A stretch of DNA of 64,000 bases from Lumbricus terrestris (Eukaryota; Annelida; Clitellata; Crassiclitellata; Lumbricidae). The stretch covers positions 37,203,868-37,267,867 of the forward strand of contig OX457052.1 in the NCBI GenBank assembly GCA_949752735.1, in the 5' to 3' direction. Made by a program: the position numbers and the translations under genes. Positions 1-11,778 of the stretch are shown here, one piece after another (position 1 is the stretch's first letter; the number at the start of each line of letters is the position of its first letter). The notes below the pieces were generated by a model, which saw nothing but the letters and a program-made list of their open reading frames with translations, was not told the DNA's origin and made no database searches.

Positions 1-36
1 CTGTAACCAGCCGATGCTTTTAAGGATGAGATCTGA

Positions 37-123
37 TTACGAGGCAGGTGCTTGACCAGAAGAAGTGATAGGTCCCAAAAGCAATAAAGCGAGTCCAAGA
101 AAAGTTACTAATAAGGCATACAT
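37..123 (-). CDS. Possible signal-peptide exon of a gene continuing off the left edge
   Basis: Read on the minus strand, an ATG at 123-121 opens a 28-codon frame beginning MYALLVTFLGLALLLLG and ending at a stop at 39-37. The hydrophobic core followed by PITSSG is what a cleavable signal peptide looks like. If this is a first exon, the donor would lie within or just after it; CTG|GTCAAG is a weak candidate. The rest of the gene would lie below position 1. The 3' end of a LINE begins 20 bp upstream of this ATG, so the promoter may have been displaced. The frame is short enough to be chance; I do not recognise the gene. Confidence 0.25.
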   Translation of the reverse strand: MYALLVTFLGLALLLLGPITSSGQAPAS

Positions 124-437
124 CAAATTTCATGATTTCCTCTTTCAACTCAAGACATTTCAACTCAAGACATTTTATTGACACCAATATCAACAGAGCA
201 TCACAGCATCAATAGATTAAAGCAGTTTTATAGAAATAAAAATAAACAAACAGACAAACACAGTGTCTACCCGCAAGCTTTCTTCTCGGTGTCAAAGGGT
301 CATCCCTAAAGGAGCAACAATGCTCCGCTGCCAGGGAACCCAATTTGAAATTTCACTAAATTTAAGTAGGTAGCAACGATGAACAAGCAGCAACCAAAAT
401 ATCTTCAAAGTTATATCAATATCTGTCAAAAATGTCT

Positions 438-3400
438 TCATTTCAACCCAATTAGATGCCGTTTAAATTCTCTTTTAAATATTCCTACAGTAGGCAAATT
501 AGTCAAAGAAACAGGTAAAGAATTCCACACACAGGGTCCACGATATGAGATACAAAACTGCCTAGTTTTAGTACGTGCAAAATCTTTATGGTATTTATTA
601 CAGGATCTGGTGTAGTGACTGTGAACATCCATATTACAGTGGAAGTATTTAGTAAACGATTCCGGTAATAACTTATGTTTAAATCTATACATAAATGTCC
701 CAATCTGCAACTCATTTATATTTGACAATGACAATATTCTAAGTTTTCTAAAGTATGTAGAGGTACTCTCATTATATTTAAGACCACAAATAATCCGAAC
801 AATACGCTTCTGAAGTAGAATTAGTCTGGTCAAGTGAGAATGATAGTTTGAGGCCAAGATAATATTGCAATAGGAGAAGTTAGGAAGAATAAGAGTGTTA
901 TACAGGTTGATCAGGATAGGTCTCTGTAACACATGTCGAATCCGGTAGATGATCCCAACGTTTTTAGCAACTTTTTAGCTATTATTGAAACATGGTCATT
1001 GAAAGTCAAGTGTTCATCAACATAGACACCTAGAAATTTTGTAGTAGCGACTTGGGTAATTTCTTTGCTATCAATTTTGATACCAGTATTAAGGATCGGG
1101 AGAATTTTATTTTTGGAACGAAATATAATGTAATTAGTTTTAGATAAGTTTAGGGATAATTTATTGGCCTTAAACCATTCAGAAAGACAATCTAATTCCT
1201 TGCCCGCTCTGGCATACAACAATTCAAGAGATTTATCAGATAGAAATGCATTGGTATCATCTGCAAAAATTATGAAACGAAAGTTTGATGAAGAATTTGT
1301 AATGTCATTTATGTATATCAGAAATAGCAGTGGTCCTAATATCGACCCTTGTGGCACTCCACATCTGATACTCAATTGCTCCGAGAGATGATTATCATAT
1401 GAGACATATTGTTTTCTGTTATGAAGATAGTCACAGAACCATGCAAGTGCAATCCCTCTGACACCATAGTGCTCAAGTTTACCAATCAGAATCTTATGAT
1501 CGACAGTGTCGAAGGCTTTGGATAAGTCAAAAAATATCCCGATCGAGAGTAGCTTATTATCAATAGCCTCTGTAATTTTTGTATGCATTTCTAATAGCGC
1601 CATGAATGTGGAGTGACCTGTTCTGAAACCATATTGGCTGTTAGTTATCGTCTTTTTTGATTCCAGGTAATTTGTTAGTCTCATATGCATTATTTTTTCA
1701 AAATATTTGGAAAAATAGGGTAATTCTGATATAGGCCTATAATTACTAAGTTTATTGGACTCTCCGGTCTTAAAAATGGGTATCACCTTTGCAATTTTTA
1801 GTTTATTTGGAACACTACCTGTTAAAATGGAGCAATTAATAATACGTGCAAGAGGAATTGAGATTTCATCAATAGTAAACTTGGCAACATGTGAATCAAT
1901 TCCATCCTCACCGGAAGAGTGAGTGTCTTTAATTGTACTGGCAAGCGAGATCACTTCGGTTGGTGTGGTTAATTGTATGCCCATTGAGTTATGAGAAGAT
2001 TCCGTGAGAAAGTCCTTATAATTACACTTACTGTTCCCAATTTCTGTGGCTAATTTAGGACCAATTTCTGTGAAATAATCATTAAAGCTTGCTGCAATTA
2101 ATTTTTTGTCCTTAATCTCAAGACCATCTATGGTAAATGAGTCAGGGCTTTGGAATGTTTCATTTTTATTTATTAGATTTTTTATTGTTGCCCACGTTTT
2201 CCTTAGATTATTTTCACAAGCCAAAAATTTGTTTGTATAATAAAGCCTCTCAGCTGCCTTCCTTGTTTGCTTGAATTTGTTCCTGTAAACAGTAAAATTA
2301 GTTTTGTTAGCAGCAGTGTGATTTTTAAGATAATTTCGATAAAGCCTGGATTTCTTATGACAAGACTTGAGTAGGGCAGGAGTCATCCATGGTTGTTTAT
2401 AGTTTCTACCCTTCTTCCCATCTGGACGTATAGGCCTAATGGGGAATGCTAGGTCATATAAACTTTTGTATTTATCCAAAAACAAGTTGTATGCCAAGGA
2501 GGGATCATTTTCATCACAGGCCCTAGAGGCTGGGGTCCAGTTAACTGATCCTAAATCTTTCTTGAACTTGCATTTAGCTTGCTCAGTTATTTGCCTGTAT
2601 TCACAGTTATTTGAATCTTGGTGTTTTAAAGTTTCTAGATCACTGACAACAAGGATTGGCAGATGGTCCGATATATCTGCTATTATTATCCCTGATTCTA
2701 TTCCTACATTAAGGGCATTGGTATATATATTATCAATAAGCGTTGCAGTATCAGAGGTTATCCGAGTTGGTCTCAGTATGGTTGGTAGAAAATGGTATGA
2801 TGCCAATGTGTTATAGAACATGCGGGTGGGCGAATGTGAGTCAACTTTCAGCAGATCCAAGTTGTAATCTCCAGCCAGAAACAAGTTCTCATTCTTGCAA
2901 TTCAGCAACAATTCATCAAATTCCTGGCAGAATATTTCAAGATTTGTACCAGGGGGACGATATAAAACTCCAATGGAGGCTGTTTTACCTCTGTTCAGTT
3001 TTACCTTTATCATCATACTCTCAAAGGAATTCAATTTAGATAATATGTCGTTCTTAATTATTTCATATTCTAATGTGTTTTTAACAAAAATTCCCACTCC
3101 TCCACCTTCCCCAGTTTCTCTACATTTGCTTACAAAGTCATAACCCGGAATGTTTACCGCATCTGCCTCCTCCTTACTAAGCCATGTTTCCGTTACAGCT
3201 AACACATTTACTTTACATTGTATTATTAGAGAATGTATATCAGTTATCTTATTTCGCATGCTCCGACAGTTTATATGCATTATGGAGAGTGTGGAATGAG
3301 GATCTCCTCATACAGAACCACCAAGTTTATCCTTAACTTCATCGACAGTCATATACTCACTGGAGCATATTTTCCTGGTGTTGTAATAATTTGAATCTGG

Positions 3401-3742
3401 GTCAATGTCCGCATTTGCTAATAATATTGATGAATCGTCTGGGACTTCTAATGGGTCAAATATTAAATCTAAGCTACTAGTCAGTTTTTCTTTTGAATTT
3501 ATCAACTCAACGTTTAGTGGCATTAAATCCCCAATTTCTGTATTATTTAAACTGTGGAATGGCAACATAGATGCTACGCATGCCGTGCAATATCCAATGG
3601 GGTCAGTTACATTCACACGTGCCTGCGTGCAAGCACGTATGCAAAAGTTACAATGACAGTTCATACAAGAACTCAACATGCATTGAACTGGCTGTCCATC
3701 TGCCTGTGGAATGTCCATCTTTGACTTACTAAGTGATTCCAT
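438..3742 (-). pseudogene. LINE ORF2: Cys-rich segment, endonuclease and reverse transcriptase, one stop and one frameshift
   Basis: The frame opens near 3742 with a Cys-rich stretch (CMLSSCMNCHCNFC) and reaches an in-frame TGA at 3308-3310. The same frame continues into the endonuclease start LSIMHINCRSMRNK and an AP-endonuclease/exonuclease-phosphatase domain (motifs VTETWL, GDYNLDLL, SDHLPI). The reverse transcriptase follows, with LSNYRPIS, FFDLSKAFDTVDH, GVPQGSILGPLLF and the catalytic FADD box. Near 960 a run of A's has lost one base. The C-terminal part then continues in another frame, to 438 (LYNTLILPNFSYCNII, GPCVWNSLP). With both lesions bridged, length and order suit a CR1-clade ORF2 of about 1,100 residues. 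It would have cut and copied its own RNA at the target site; as it stands it cannot encode one intact protein. Confidence 0.9.
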
Positions 3743-3942
3743 TTATATTGAATCAAAAAATAAAAAATAAAATAAAACAAAAAATCCAAACACAAGTGCA
3801 ATGAAAAAGAATCCCTTGGAAGTATCCAAGAGGAAAAAAAAGACAGCAACAGAGTCGATGAGGAATATCTCAGACCAGTGCAATAAGGCTCAACACTCTG
3901 GAATCCTAAGCTGCAGACACGAAGGGTTGAATGCACCATCCG

Positions 3943-5095
3943 TCAAGTTGTTTTCGTGGCATCATGGTTCTTGGTCTTCATAAGTTCGGCCAGGTCGCTG
4001 CCACTCCTGACCAGGATTGGCTTCTCAGAGATTGAGCGTCTGATGTAGACTCGTCCGTTTGTTGTCCAAGTTCCTGTTACCTTTCCATCGCGTTGTAGAC
4101 CACGAGCTTGGAAGAATACATCAGAAGACTGCTTTGTGAGCTGCTCATTAATGTAGATTGGCTGAGAGTGATTCTCTGCCTTCAACGATCTGCGAGAGCG
4201 ATATATCTGATCTCGAATACGTCTTGAAACGAATCTTACGATCACCGGTCGGGTTTTTCCTTTTTTCCCAATTCGGAGTCGATGCGCCGTTGATATGTCT
4301 AGTTTTGTTATGTTTGTCCCAAGTCGTTCGTTACACACTTTTACGACCAGTTCGCATGTTGCTTCAGAATAATCAACGTCCTTTCCCCACTGGTGTCCTT
4401 GGTCATCGTAGGTATTTCTGGAAGGCCATGGAAGATGAGATTATCTGCTTTTGAATAGGCTTCGAGCTGTTCCAGCTTGGATGATAGGTCCCTGTTTTCA
4501 GATGTCAGATTAGAAATTTTCTCATCATATTGTAGCAGTTTAGTCTCCATCAGCACACTCAACGACTGTTCAAGTGATTCTCGAATTTCGGAACCAATTT
4601 TGGTCAGATTGGTTTTGATAGAGGCTTCTATTATGGCATTAATAGAGGTGGACAGATGGACAGTTATAATTTCCAAAACCTTTACGTCCGTTAACCAGGG
4701 CCGTGTTTAACATAGGTCCATTCGGTGCGGTGCACCGAATGCCCCCGAGCCCAGAGTTTTGTTGCCATTGGCCAAATGTCTTTTGCAAGTCTCAGACTCT
4801 CAGTGTTACTTAAACCTTTTATACAATCAGTAAGTGTAATAAAACATTAATTTCACTAAGTTCACCGACGTTGTGTGCTTGCTTACTTGCTTACACCACA
4901 GTCGACAAACCACGTAGGCTAGCCTATTGAACAGCGGATTTTTGTAAAATTACTAATCTTGTAAGACTGTCTAACGGCACTTTGCCCCTGCTGTAACACT
5001 TTGCACCGACACTCGAAGAACCTTAAACACGGCCCTGCCGTTAACGCCTCGACGAGGTCTTCTTTGTCGATTTTGAGTTCGTTCTTTTTAGGCAT
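3943..5095 (-). pseudogene. LINE ORF1 (coiled coil plus RNA-binding-type domain), interrupted by a MITE and a frameshift
   Basis: The frame starts with MPKKNELKID at 5095-5066 and is cut after about 18 codons by the MITE at 4696-5037. Beyond the MITE it resumes with a coiled coil (4500-4620: ESLEQSLSVLMETKLLQYDE) and the motif NLIFHGLPE, typical of LINE ORF1 proteins. A one-base shift near 4385 moves it to the frame carrying LDISTAHRLRIGKKGKTRP and IVRF, which ends at 3943. ORF1 proteins of this kind bind element RNA and act as chaperones. The broken state shows that this copy cannot supply its own ORF1 protein. Confidence 0.75.
4696..5037. mobile_element. hAT-type MITE, 342 bp, inside LINE ORF1
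   Basis: Perfect 15-bp terminal inverted repeats, cagggccgtgtttaa at 4696-4710 and its reverse complement at 5023-5037, are flanked by an exact 8-bp duplication ccgttaac at 4688-4695 and 5038-5045. Eight-base duplications and CAGGG-type ends are the signature of hAT elements. It has no coding capacity. It inserted after the LINE, because it interrupts a LINE frame that matches on both sides. Confidence 0.92.
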
Positions 5096-5205
5096 CTTTT
5101 GACGACGTCGGCTGCACTGCGCAACCCGTTTAATTTCCAAAAACCTTCAAGTTCGATTCAAAGTACTATCTCCGAGGACTCAACAAGCGTCGATTTTTCA
5201 GTACA

Positions 5206-5211
5206 TTTATT
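5206..5211 (-). promoter_or_regulatory. Polyadenylation signal of gene A
   Basis: AATAAA on the minus strand (tttatt on plus), 112 bp after the gene A stop codon. The LINE begins within a few tens of bases beyond it. Confidence 0.5.
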
Positions 5212-5322
5212 CCACAAGGGATAAGTAATGTTTCGTTTGATTTGCGTTAGTCAAGATATTACCGCTCGAAGTTTCTGTATGCGACCGCCATTCTGCCTCG
5301 TACCTATTATTCAGTCTTTCGA

Positions 5323-8106
5323 TCACAATTTGTTTAATGACAAAATTTGCACATTTCCACGAAAAGATGAAACGAATAGCTTTCTCTTTGCGTCGTAATA
5401 CATCACATGATGCACTTTTCGTCCAATTTCACTCCCTTTAAGACTGCCCGGGTCAAAGATATACATATTTCCAAGGATATCATCAGCCATAAAAAGACTG
5501 TTGATATCCGCATCCCAAAACAAACCAGCGCACTGCAAAAATTGTTGCTCCTCGATCTGACTGAAAATTTGTCCATCAGTGCGTAGGAAACCCACAATCT
5601 TTCTTGAACTATCCTCTGAGTTATTGGTCATGATGACATCGAGGTCAGTTAAGATCCATTCTTCTTTGCTCCCGTCAAAGATGTGCACGTTTCCATTGAA
5701 TCTTTCTATCGCAACAAACTCTCCGTAAGCCCTAAACATCTGCACATCTTTGAAGCCAGCTGCTTCTCTGAGCCTAAACTGACTCAAAATTCGCCCCTCA
5801 ATGCTTAAGAAACTTACATGCATTTGATGGGTTCCCTCTAGCTTGTGACTGACGATGAATTCTCCATTCGGTTTCTGAATGGCACGAAGTGGACCGGTGA
5901 AGTCGTTGGGAAGTGAAACATTTCTTACGAGTTTGGCATCTTGATCGTAGATCTCTAACTTCGGATGATCTTCTAGATGCCTCAGAACTAGTAGATGATT
6001 GTCATTGGCTACTGACAAGCTATAGATTTCACCCTGTCCCGACACCCATTTGCTAACTACATTGCCAACCATGTCTATCTTCCAGATACATTTGAAATTA
6101 TTATCACTAACGTATATAATACTCGTGTTTTCAGTGCCAACCACAATGACAGGCCAAGAAAATTTATTAAGAAGTCTAATCTCATCCACAACTGTAATCA
6201 TCAGCAGATCGTGAGGACTGCTAACGTCATAGGCTCGTATAGTGAAAACAGGAACATGCCGTTCATCGTCACACAGTACGTAAATGAAGTCAGTTACACT
6301 GAACACCCAAATATGGAAACAAAGAACAGGATCAAACTTTTCGACAGGACTGATTGTGTATCCTGCAATTTAAAACAATCGATTGTTTGAGGCTACATTC
6401 TGCGTCGAAAGGTAGAAACTGTTTCGATTCGAGTCTTTAGCCGTCGCATGAAATTCTAAATTGGCTACCTCGCGAATTAAAACCAATACGATTATCGCTG
6501 AACTTATCATGCATCAACTAGTATTCGATTAGCAGAAGCAAAAACCTATATGGGTTTTTAGAAACAAAATCCAGTTATCTACTGCACAACTTCATTATGT
6601 TCTGCGAAGTCCTATATAATTATGCATGCGTAATTATGGTGAATTATTGTTGTCGGCTTAAAATAAAGAATGGCCAATCGTAGACCGTCGGTCACAGTCG
6701 CAGGAACACGTATTACCAATCAATCGTAAGACTAGGCCTACTCCCACATCATAATGCGCTAAGACTAGTAGCACCATCCAAGAAATCCCAAAACAATGTC
6801 GCACATGGATTCCAGCTGTTTCTCTGTAGCCTACAGTCGTTAAAATCGCACAAAATATAGAGACGTGGACTAACTATTATTTTTCCCCATTTCGGTCTGT
6901 GTGATTATGACACGAAGCACACATGAAAAATGTTTTCCGTATCAGTCAATAAAAATCAACTACATCATCATTAGTTTAGGTAGGTAAGTAAGTGTTATTC
7001 ACCATAATTCTCATTGGCAGACTGCATTCTAAGTTAAAAACAAGACATAATTATCTGGAAAAGCTAGTCAGGAACCGCGTTACTGGAATAAGAGAGCTTG
7101 ATCATGTGGTATGTCATTATTCAAATTTGATTGTCACGAGGTACGGCAAAAAGTCGTACCGCAATAACATTTAATCTAAGTGTAAAATTACATCACCACG
7201 TTTTAAAGGAATAGGCCTAATTCTACTGTGATTGTCAAATTTCAAGATCAATTTTTTACAGCTTTTGAAATTCTACCTTTCGATGTTCCAGCGTCATAGG
7301 TTGATTTCAATGAGTCGACTGTTTTCATGGCGATAGAGGATTCTTCTTCGACTTCATTCGTTGCTTTGAATTTGATATTTGTAATTTTATTGAGTTGTTC
7401 GACTGTTGAGATTGGTGCACTTCTGCAAGATGCCGTGATGACGTCAAGTGATGTAGAAATTATTGATGTAGCCTCTGATGATGACTCATCTGTGGAGTCT
7501 TGTGAAATTTGAGTGCTTGTAATTATTACATTTTCTGATGTAGTGAAAGTACGTTCAGTGCTTGGAGTCGATTCTTTGTCAGTTATCTTCGTTGTCGTTA
7601 ATCCTTCATCTTCTAAATCGTCGGTCGTTCTTTCAAAGCAGGTCTTCGTCAATTGACAGTTTGCAGAACTCAATGTCTTTTGGTCACCTGTAGCAAGACA
7701 GCACATATGCCTACATTTGCATTTTGAACCACGTTTAAGGTCTAAGATTGTTGTTTATTAAAATCTCTTTGATTTAAAACATGTCCACGAAGTAATAGGC
7801 AGGCCTACAACATTCGGTCAGACATATCATGGGCCCTATATTATAGTCGCGAGATGACGACTCTCTTACACTACAATGATCAACAAGTTGATTTAATGTT
7901 AGGCTACATCAAATTATCACTGGGTTGGCCTATGATCAATTGGGAGCGCAAGTGAATAAGCTGGTCTACCTAACGTGGCTTTTGTGGGCGCTGAGAAATT
8001 CTCGAAGATTGAACTCTTATTACTGAGGAACCTTCTACTTACCGATTGCCATATTCAAAGAGAAGATGACTAAGATGATAAGTGTAGCATGAAAATCTCG
8101 GAACAT
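5323..8106 (-). CDS. Gene A: secreted mucin-hinge / NHL-like propeller protein (tandem family)
   Basis: Three exons: 8106-8043, 7687-7277 and 6362-5323 (introns 355 and 914 bp, both phase 1; donors G|GTAAGT and AAG|GTAGAA, acceptors CTACAG and TTGCAG). The product is about 504 residues. Exon 1 encodes a signal peptide (MFRDFHATLIILVIFSLNMA). Exon 2 is a Ser/Thr-rich hinge of about 136 residues that opens with NCQLTKTCFERTTDDL, a two-cysteine motif. Exon 3 is the conserved domain: FIYVLC, TIRAYDV, IIYVSDN, KCIWKID, LEIYDQDAKLVRNVSLP, GEFIVSH, RKIVGF. The spaced strand-like blocks and YVSD...CIWKID resemble an NHL-type beta-propeller; that is inference. I chose this Met because it aligns with the starts of the paralogues; an in-frame ATG six codons upstream (8124) is possible. 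N-glycosylation sequons occur at NVS, NTS and NNS. Confidence 0.78.
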
Positions 8107-8170
8107 GTTTTCGGCGACAGTCATGCTTTACAATGTAGGCTAGTGCGAATCTTTAGCTGTGCAGGCCGTT

Positions 8171-8208
8171 GACGTTCAATAGCAAGTTAACGAAGATCGA
8201 AATCTTTA
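8171..8208 (-). promoter_or_regulatory. Promoter-proximal conserved block of gene A
   Basis: On the minus strand it reads aaagatttcgatcttcg then taacttgctattgaacg, 65-105 bp before the ATG. Recognisable versions lie at the same place in genes B to F, so it probably belongs to the promoter or 5' UTR. Confidence 0.5.
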
Positions 8209-9489
8209 ATTATAATTAATTTATATTTCGTTAGTGTTCTTATATCCGTAATGACAACTTTGAAAAGTGTTGGTCAGTCACTCTGTGAATTTGATAGCAC
8301 TTCACTTATTTTGACATGGTGAAGTGATTCCGGCAATGATCACACATGCATCCGAAGTCATAATGAGATACAGATGAATGCTTTGATTGGTTTCTAAGGA
8401 TCGATATTCTATTGGCTGCTTAACCTACGCATTTAGCACGCGTGAGGCCCAAATAATAATTATGACTTCGAAGTCACACTCTGAGCGTGGCCGATTCCAA
8501 AACACGTCAACATGTTTGTAATCACAGAGAGACTTGAGCTGGCAAATTTATCGAAGAATTGTACGGTGAATTATTACCAGATTTGCGACTAAATTCCACA
8601 GCTCACTTGTCGGAGCGCATTCTTGATAAACACTTTATTTAATTATCGTTCAATGACAATTGTGGTTTCTCAGAGCAGCCTCGTCGTTTTACATGTAAAC
8701 TTACATATAGCACCAGATTGTTTTGTATCAAAACTCCCGTTTAAACCTAAGTAGGCATAAGCCTCAGATCAATGTCATCTTGATGAATAGAGTTATTTTA
8801 ATGCTCATTAATAAGCTGACGCTCTGCACATTACTATGTGCATGTACATGTAACTCTGTACTCTGTGAATGGTTAATTTTATTTATCGACTAGTGTCCAC
8901 GATCACCAGAGATTGAGTCTAATGAGGCGTTAGTTTGCAATTTCGAATACGCAATGTGTCTCCATTTAGTTTCAACTTTCACAAATTAAACAATGGTCGT
9001 TGTCCTCGTCATCAGTTCAATCAGATGTCTTTCTAGGCAAGCGCTTAATATTCATCTGCTGACGTATTAGTTTTGAGTATGCAAGTCTGCAACGGCTAAA
9101 AATATAGACTATCGGTTGTATGTTATACAATCATGTACATTGTAGGCCTACAACTATAATAAGCCTCTGTTGTTTTCAAAGTATTTGAGTGCTTTGGAGC
9201 AAACGCAATCGTATGATTGAGAACATTTATTTGTAACCATCTCTTCATTCTCAGGATGACTGAGAATTGTGGATGACTGAGCAACAGGCACTTCACTCAC
9301 ATTATTGTTCATCATCATCGATTGACCATTATTCACTAATCGTGGGAGGCGGTAGCCTACTTACATACACATGTCTGGAATGGGCTCTAATCATGATATT
9401 CGAAATTATCAACTGTCAGCTTCAAAACGACGATCATTAAAGCAGTCCCAATATTATTGTAGCCTAAAGCGTCGGAAAATTATTTCCGG
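8209..9489. other. Upstream region of gene A with blocks shared among the six units
   Basis: No coding sequence that I trust. Blocks recurring upstream of other family members include cttattttgacatggtgaag near 8303 and ctctgagcgtggcc near 8479 (both plus-strand reading). The rest is AT-rich and unremarkable. Confidence 0.5.
8988..9003. promoter_or_regulatory. Inverted SOX-like site pair, distal upstream block of gene A
   Basis: aaacaatggtcgttgt: a degenerate copy of the palindrome AACAATGGCCATTGTT, i.e. two head-to-head AACAATG sites. It is preceded by tttagtttcaactttcac, as in the other copies, and lies about 0.9 kb upstream of the ATG. Confidence 0.4.
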
Positions 9490-9860
9490 CAACGATTAGG
9501 TTTCAGACGTAGGGGAAGGTGGACCAGCGCCTAAGACGGAACTCTGGCGACAGTTTTGATGTATTCTATTTCTTGAATACATCATAACTGTTTTCTTGGC
9601 AGAAGATAAGGGTGGTTTGCCATTGCCTTCCCCCGTTTGCCATCCGTGCCCGTTCGTTCACCCCTCCATACGGAGGGGTTACTAACAGGTCGCCCCACGA
9701 GAAGGTGGGCACGGTGGACTTTGGTTCGCCAGCCCAGGTCGGTTCCGAGTCTACGCTCCAATTGGAGTCGTCGGTCAGGTCTCCTCCCTGCTCCACTCAC
9801 GCGAATGAGTGGCTGACGAACCTTTGCGACCCTAACTGAAAAACTGAAGAAAACTGAAGA
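9490..9860 (-). repeat. SINE-like or other dispersed repeat fragment
   Basis: GC-richer than its surroundings and not part of the tandem gene unit. On the minus strand it contains ggcaatggcaaaccaccc and, further on, gtcgccagagttcc, motifs I associate with the 3' part of some animal SINEs. A frame runs through it on the minus strand but has no recognisable domain. The boundaries are approximate. Confidence 0.3.
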
Positions 9861-10019
9861 GTAACCTAAAATCTTCGAAAATGTTTTGATCATCTCCTAA
9901 GTGATTAATATTTAATTATAACCCAGCAGTGAATTCTCTAGTGGTACGACTTAAGGTTAGTGCGATACCATCGTCATCAATATTAACGATAGCGTGGACC
10001 GATAAGCCAACATTTGCTC

Positions 10020-10112
10020 AAGGTCCTTTCGAGGTGGCCTGAGTGGATTTGAACCTGGGGCCCTCCGACTCCAAGGCACCGAACTCACCACGACACCACC
10101 GCGCCCCGTGAT
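10020..10112 (-). mobile_element. tRNA-derived SINE head (SINE-2 family), truncated
   Basis: On the minus strand it starts ggggcgcggtggtgtcgtgg and contains a box-B-like ggttcaaatcc. The head matches the copies at 11760, 35027 and 38421. The 3' tail is absent. Confidence 0.65.
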
Positions 10113-10266
10113 TGACCAAAGCGAATACGTTTTCAGTGATTACTGTCTTATTCACAAAAGTCCGCGACCCATAGAAATTAAGCTGTATCTTGATTCCTTT
10201 CTGATGTGCCAGATAGAAGCTTCATTCACTCAATGTGCATTCGTTTAGTTTCAGCTTTCGTCGGTC

Positions 10267-10283
10267 AAACAATGACTATTGTT
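10267..10283. promoter_or_regulatory. Inverted SOX-like site pair between genes A and B
   Basis: aaacaatgactattgtt, within the longer conserved block that runs from gtgcattcgtttagtttcag to caatcagacaaactcg. It is 2.2 kb upstream of gene A and appears to be a second copy of the module at 8988. Confidence 0.4.
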
Positions 10284-10494
10284 CCTGCCATCGCCATCAA
10301 TCAGACAAACTCGTATTAACTGCCTCCATCTACAACAGCTTAGAATCATCGGCTCAGACAATGTGCCTGTTGGAAAATTTAAATGATATGAGGGAAAACG
10401 ATGGCTGACAGATTGGTAGATAGAGTAGTCTTCTTGAAAGGGTGTTATATAAGTTTTCGGAATGAATGAATGAATAATGGATCCCACTGCAGTG

Positions 10495-10718
10495 CAGGGC
10501 CGTTTTTAAGGAAGCTTTGGGACTGCACAGTGCACAATGCACATCGTCTTCTCACCTTTCTCATCCTCCATGGTAAAATTAATTACTCCCAATCTGAGGA
10601 AAATGAACTATTTTTACTAGTTTTAACTGCACGGAACGTGACCGAAGTGCTTCTACAACTTCACGAATCCATTTAGAACTGCACATTTTGTGTAGAACTG
10701 CACGCTAAAAAAGCCCTG
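10495..10718. mobile_element. hAT-type MITE, 224 bp (family with 55708)
   Basis: Ends cagggccgtttttaagg and ctaaaaaagccctg form inverted repeats. An exact 8-bp duplication ctgcagtg lies at 10487-10494 and 10719-10726. The interior, rich in ctgcac, matches the element at 55708-55912 in opposite orientation. Confidence 0.88.
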
Positions 10719-10726
10719 CTGCAGTG

Positions 10727-11757
10727 TAACAGAGGTCACGAAGGACACGAGGTTCGTTTCTCTGAACAGCTTCAAAACAGTACGACGTCGGCCTATAATT
10801 GTGCCACTATTTTAGCCGCCAGAGATATGATAGGAATATTGTTTGATAGACAAACAGTGCTATCCACATTTTTATGTGCAGACATGGCATGTAATAAATG
10901 TATATAATTTATCATCTATCGAGTCAATCAAAAGTCAAACCTTTTAAACAGAATGAATATTGAATAATGCAAAATCAAATAATTTATAAATAAAATTGTG
11001 TTCTTTAATGGCTTATCACCAACTACCGGTATCTGTACTTTTGTTTACATGACGGAGCATAATTTTAAATAAGATGAAACATTCCTATTCAAAATTTTCT
11101 CCTCGCCCTAGCGATGATTCGATCGTGCAGTCTCGGCCTCGTGGAGGAGGATGAACGAGCATCAGGATGTAAGTAACCAGCTCACCTAAATCTGTTCAAG
11201 AACCTTGACGGTGAGTTTTACCCAATTGCGGCGCCGGGGTTTCATGTTTGGGATGCTGTAGCATTGGACACAACTAGATCATTTTCTTGCGGGTGCACCA
11301 CAGTGCACATAGACCATGCTTCCTGTAATTATTTGTCTGTCAGTGAAATTTGGCCCACATCATTTTGCAGAATACGTCGTTCGACTATTATATAGTTAGC
11401 GGTACGGGTGAAGATTAATGATTGGTGGCCAATTTGAGAGACTAGAAGCAAATATTTTGTAAACAAAGGAAACAAATAAACTGGATGTAGCCTATTTGGG
11501 GAGGAATGAGATCGTTACACTTGACTCCACTTGTGCAGATGGGCCTACTCCTGTACTAGTGAAACTAATCCCTAATCAAACGTCGCCTCTGCTTAACCGG
11601 ACTCCAGACCCATAGGGCTTATATACTTCAATGAGATAGTGTTGCATGCAGTTAGAGAATTATGTCGTTGTTCCTGCCTTTGAAACTTTCGCTATCCAAG
11701 ACGCATTACACACCAATGAACAATTTTAGTCTCTGACGATAGGCAGCATGCAGGCAA
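10727..11757. other. Intergenic spacer between genes A and B
   Basis: I see no supported gene, RNA or element ends here. GC content rises around 11090-11260, but no open frame with recognisable content is present. Confidence 0.5.
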
Positions 11758-11778
11758 GTGGGGCGCGATGGTGCAACG

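Larger units (their letters stand above)
143..5160 (-). mobile_element. Nearly full-length CR1-like non-LTR retrotransposon, inactivated
   Basis: On the minus strand the order is ORF1 (coiled-coil/RNA-binding type), a gap of about 200 bp, ORF2 (Cys-rich segment, endonuclease, reverse transcriptase), then a 3' UTR. The 3' end carries two exact copies of a 15-bp unit (tttcaactcaagaca as read on plus) at 143-157 and 158-172. Short terminal repeats of this sort are typical of CR1/L2-group LINEs. It carries one stop and one frameshift in ORF2, one frameshift in ORF1 and a 342-bp MITE in ORF1. The 5' boundary is uncertain, between about 5150 and 5200, next to the polyadenylation signal of gene A. 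So the element sits immediately downstream of gene A in the same orientation. Confidence 0.85.

Noticed and set aside
438..932. Independent small gene at the LINE 3' end
   Set aside because: It is the C-terminus of the LINE reverse transcriptase, displaced by a one-base deletion.
5323..6306. Propeller exons as single-exon genes beginning at the first internal Met
   Set aside because: Each frame extends upstream to a conserved acceptor (CAG|GATACAC or close variants), and signal-peptide and hinge exons with matching phases lie upstream.
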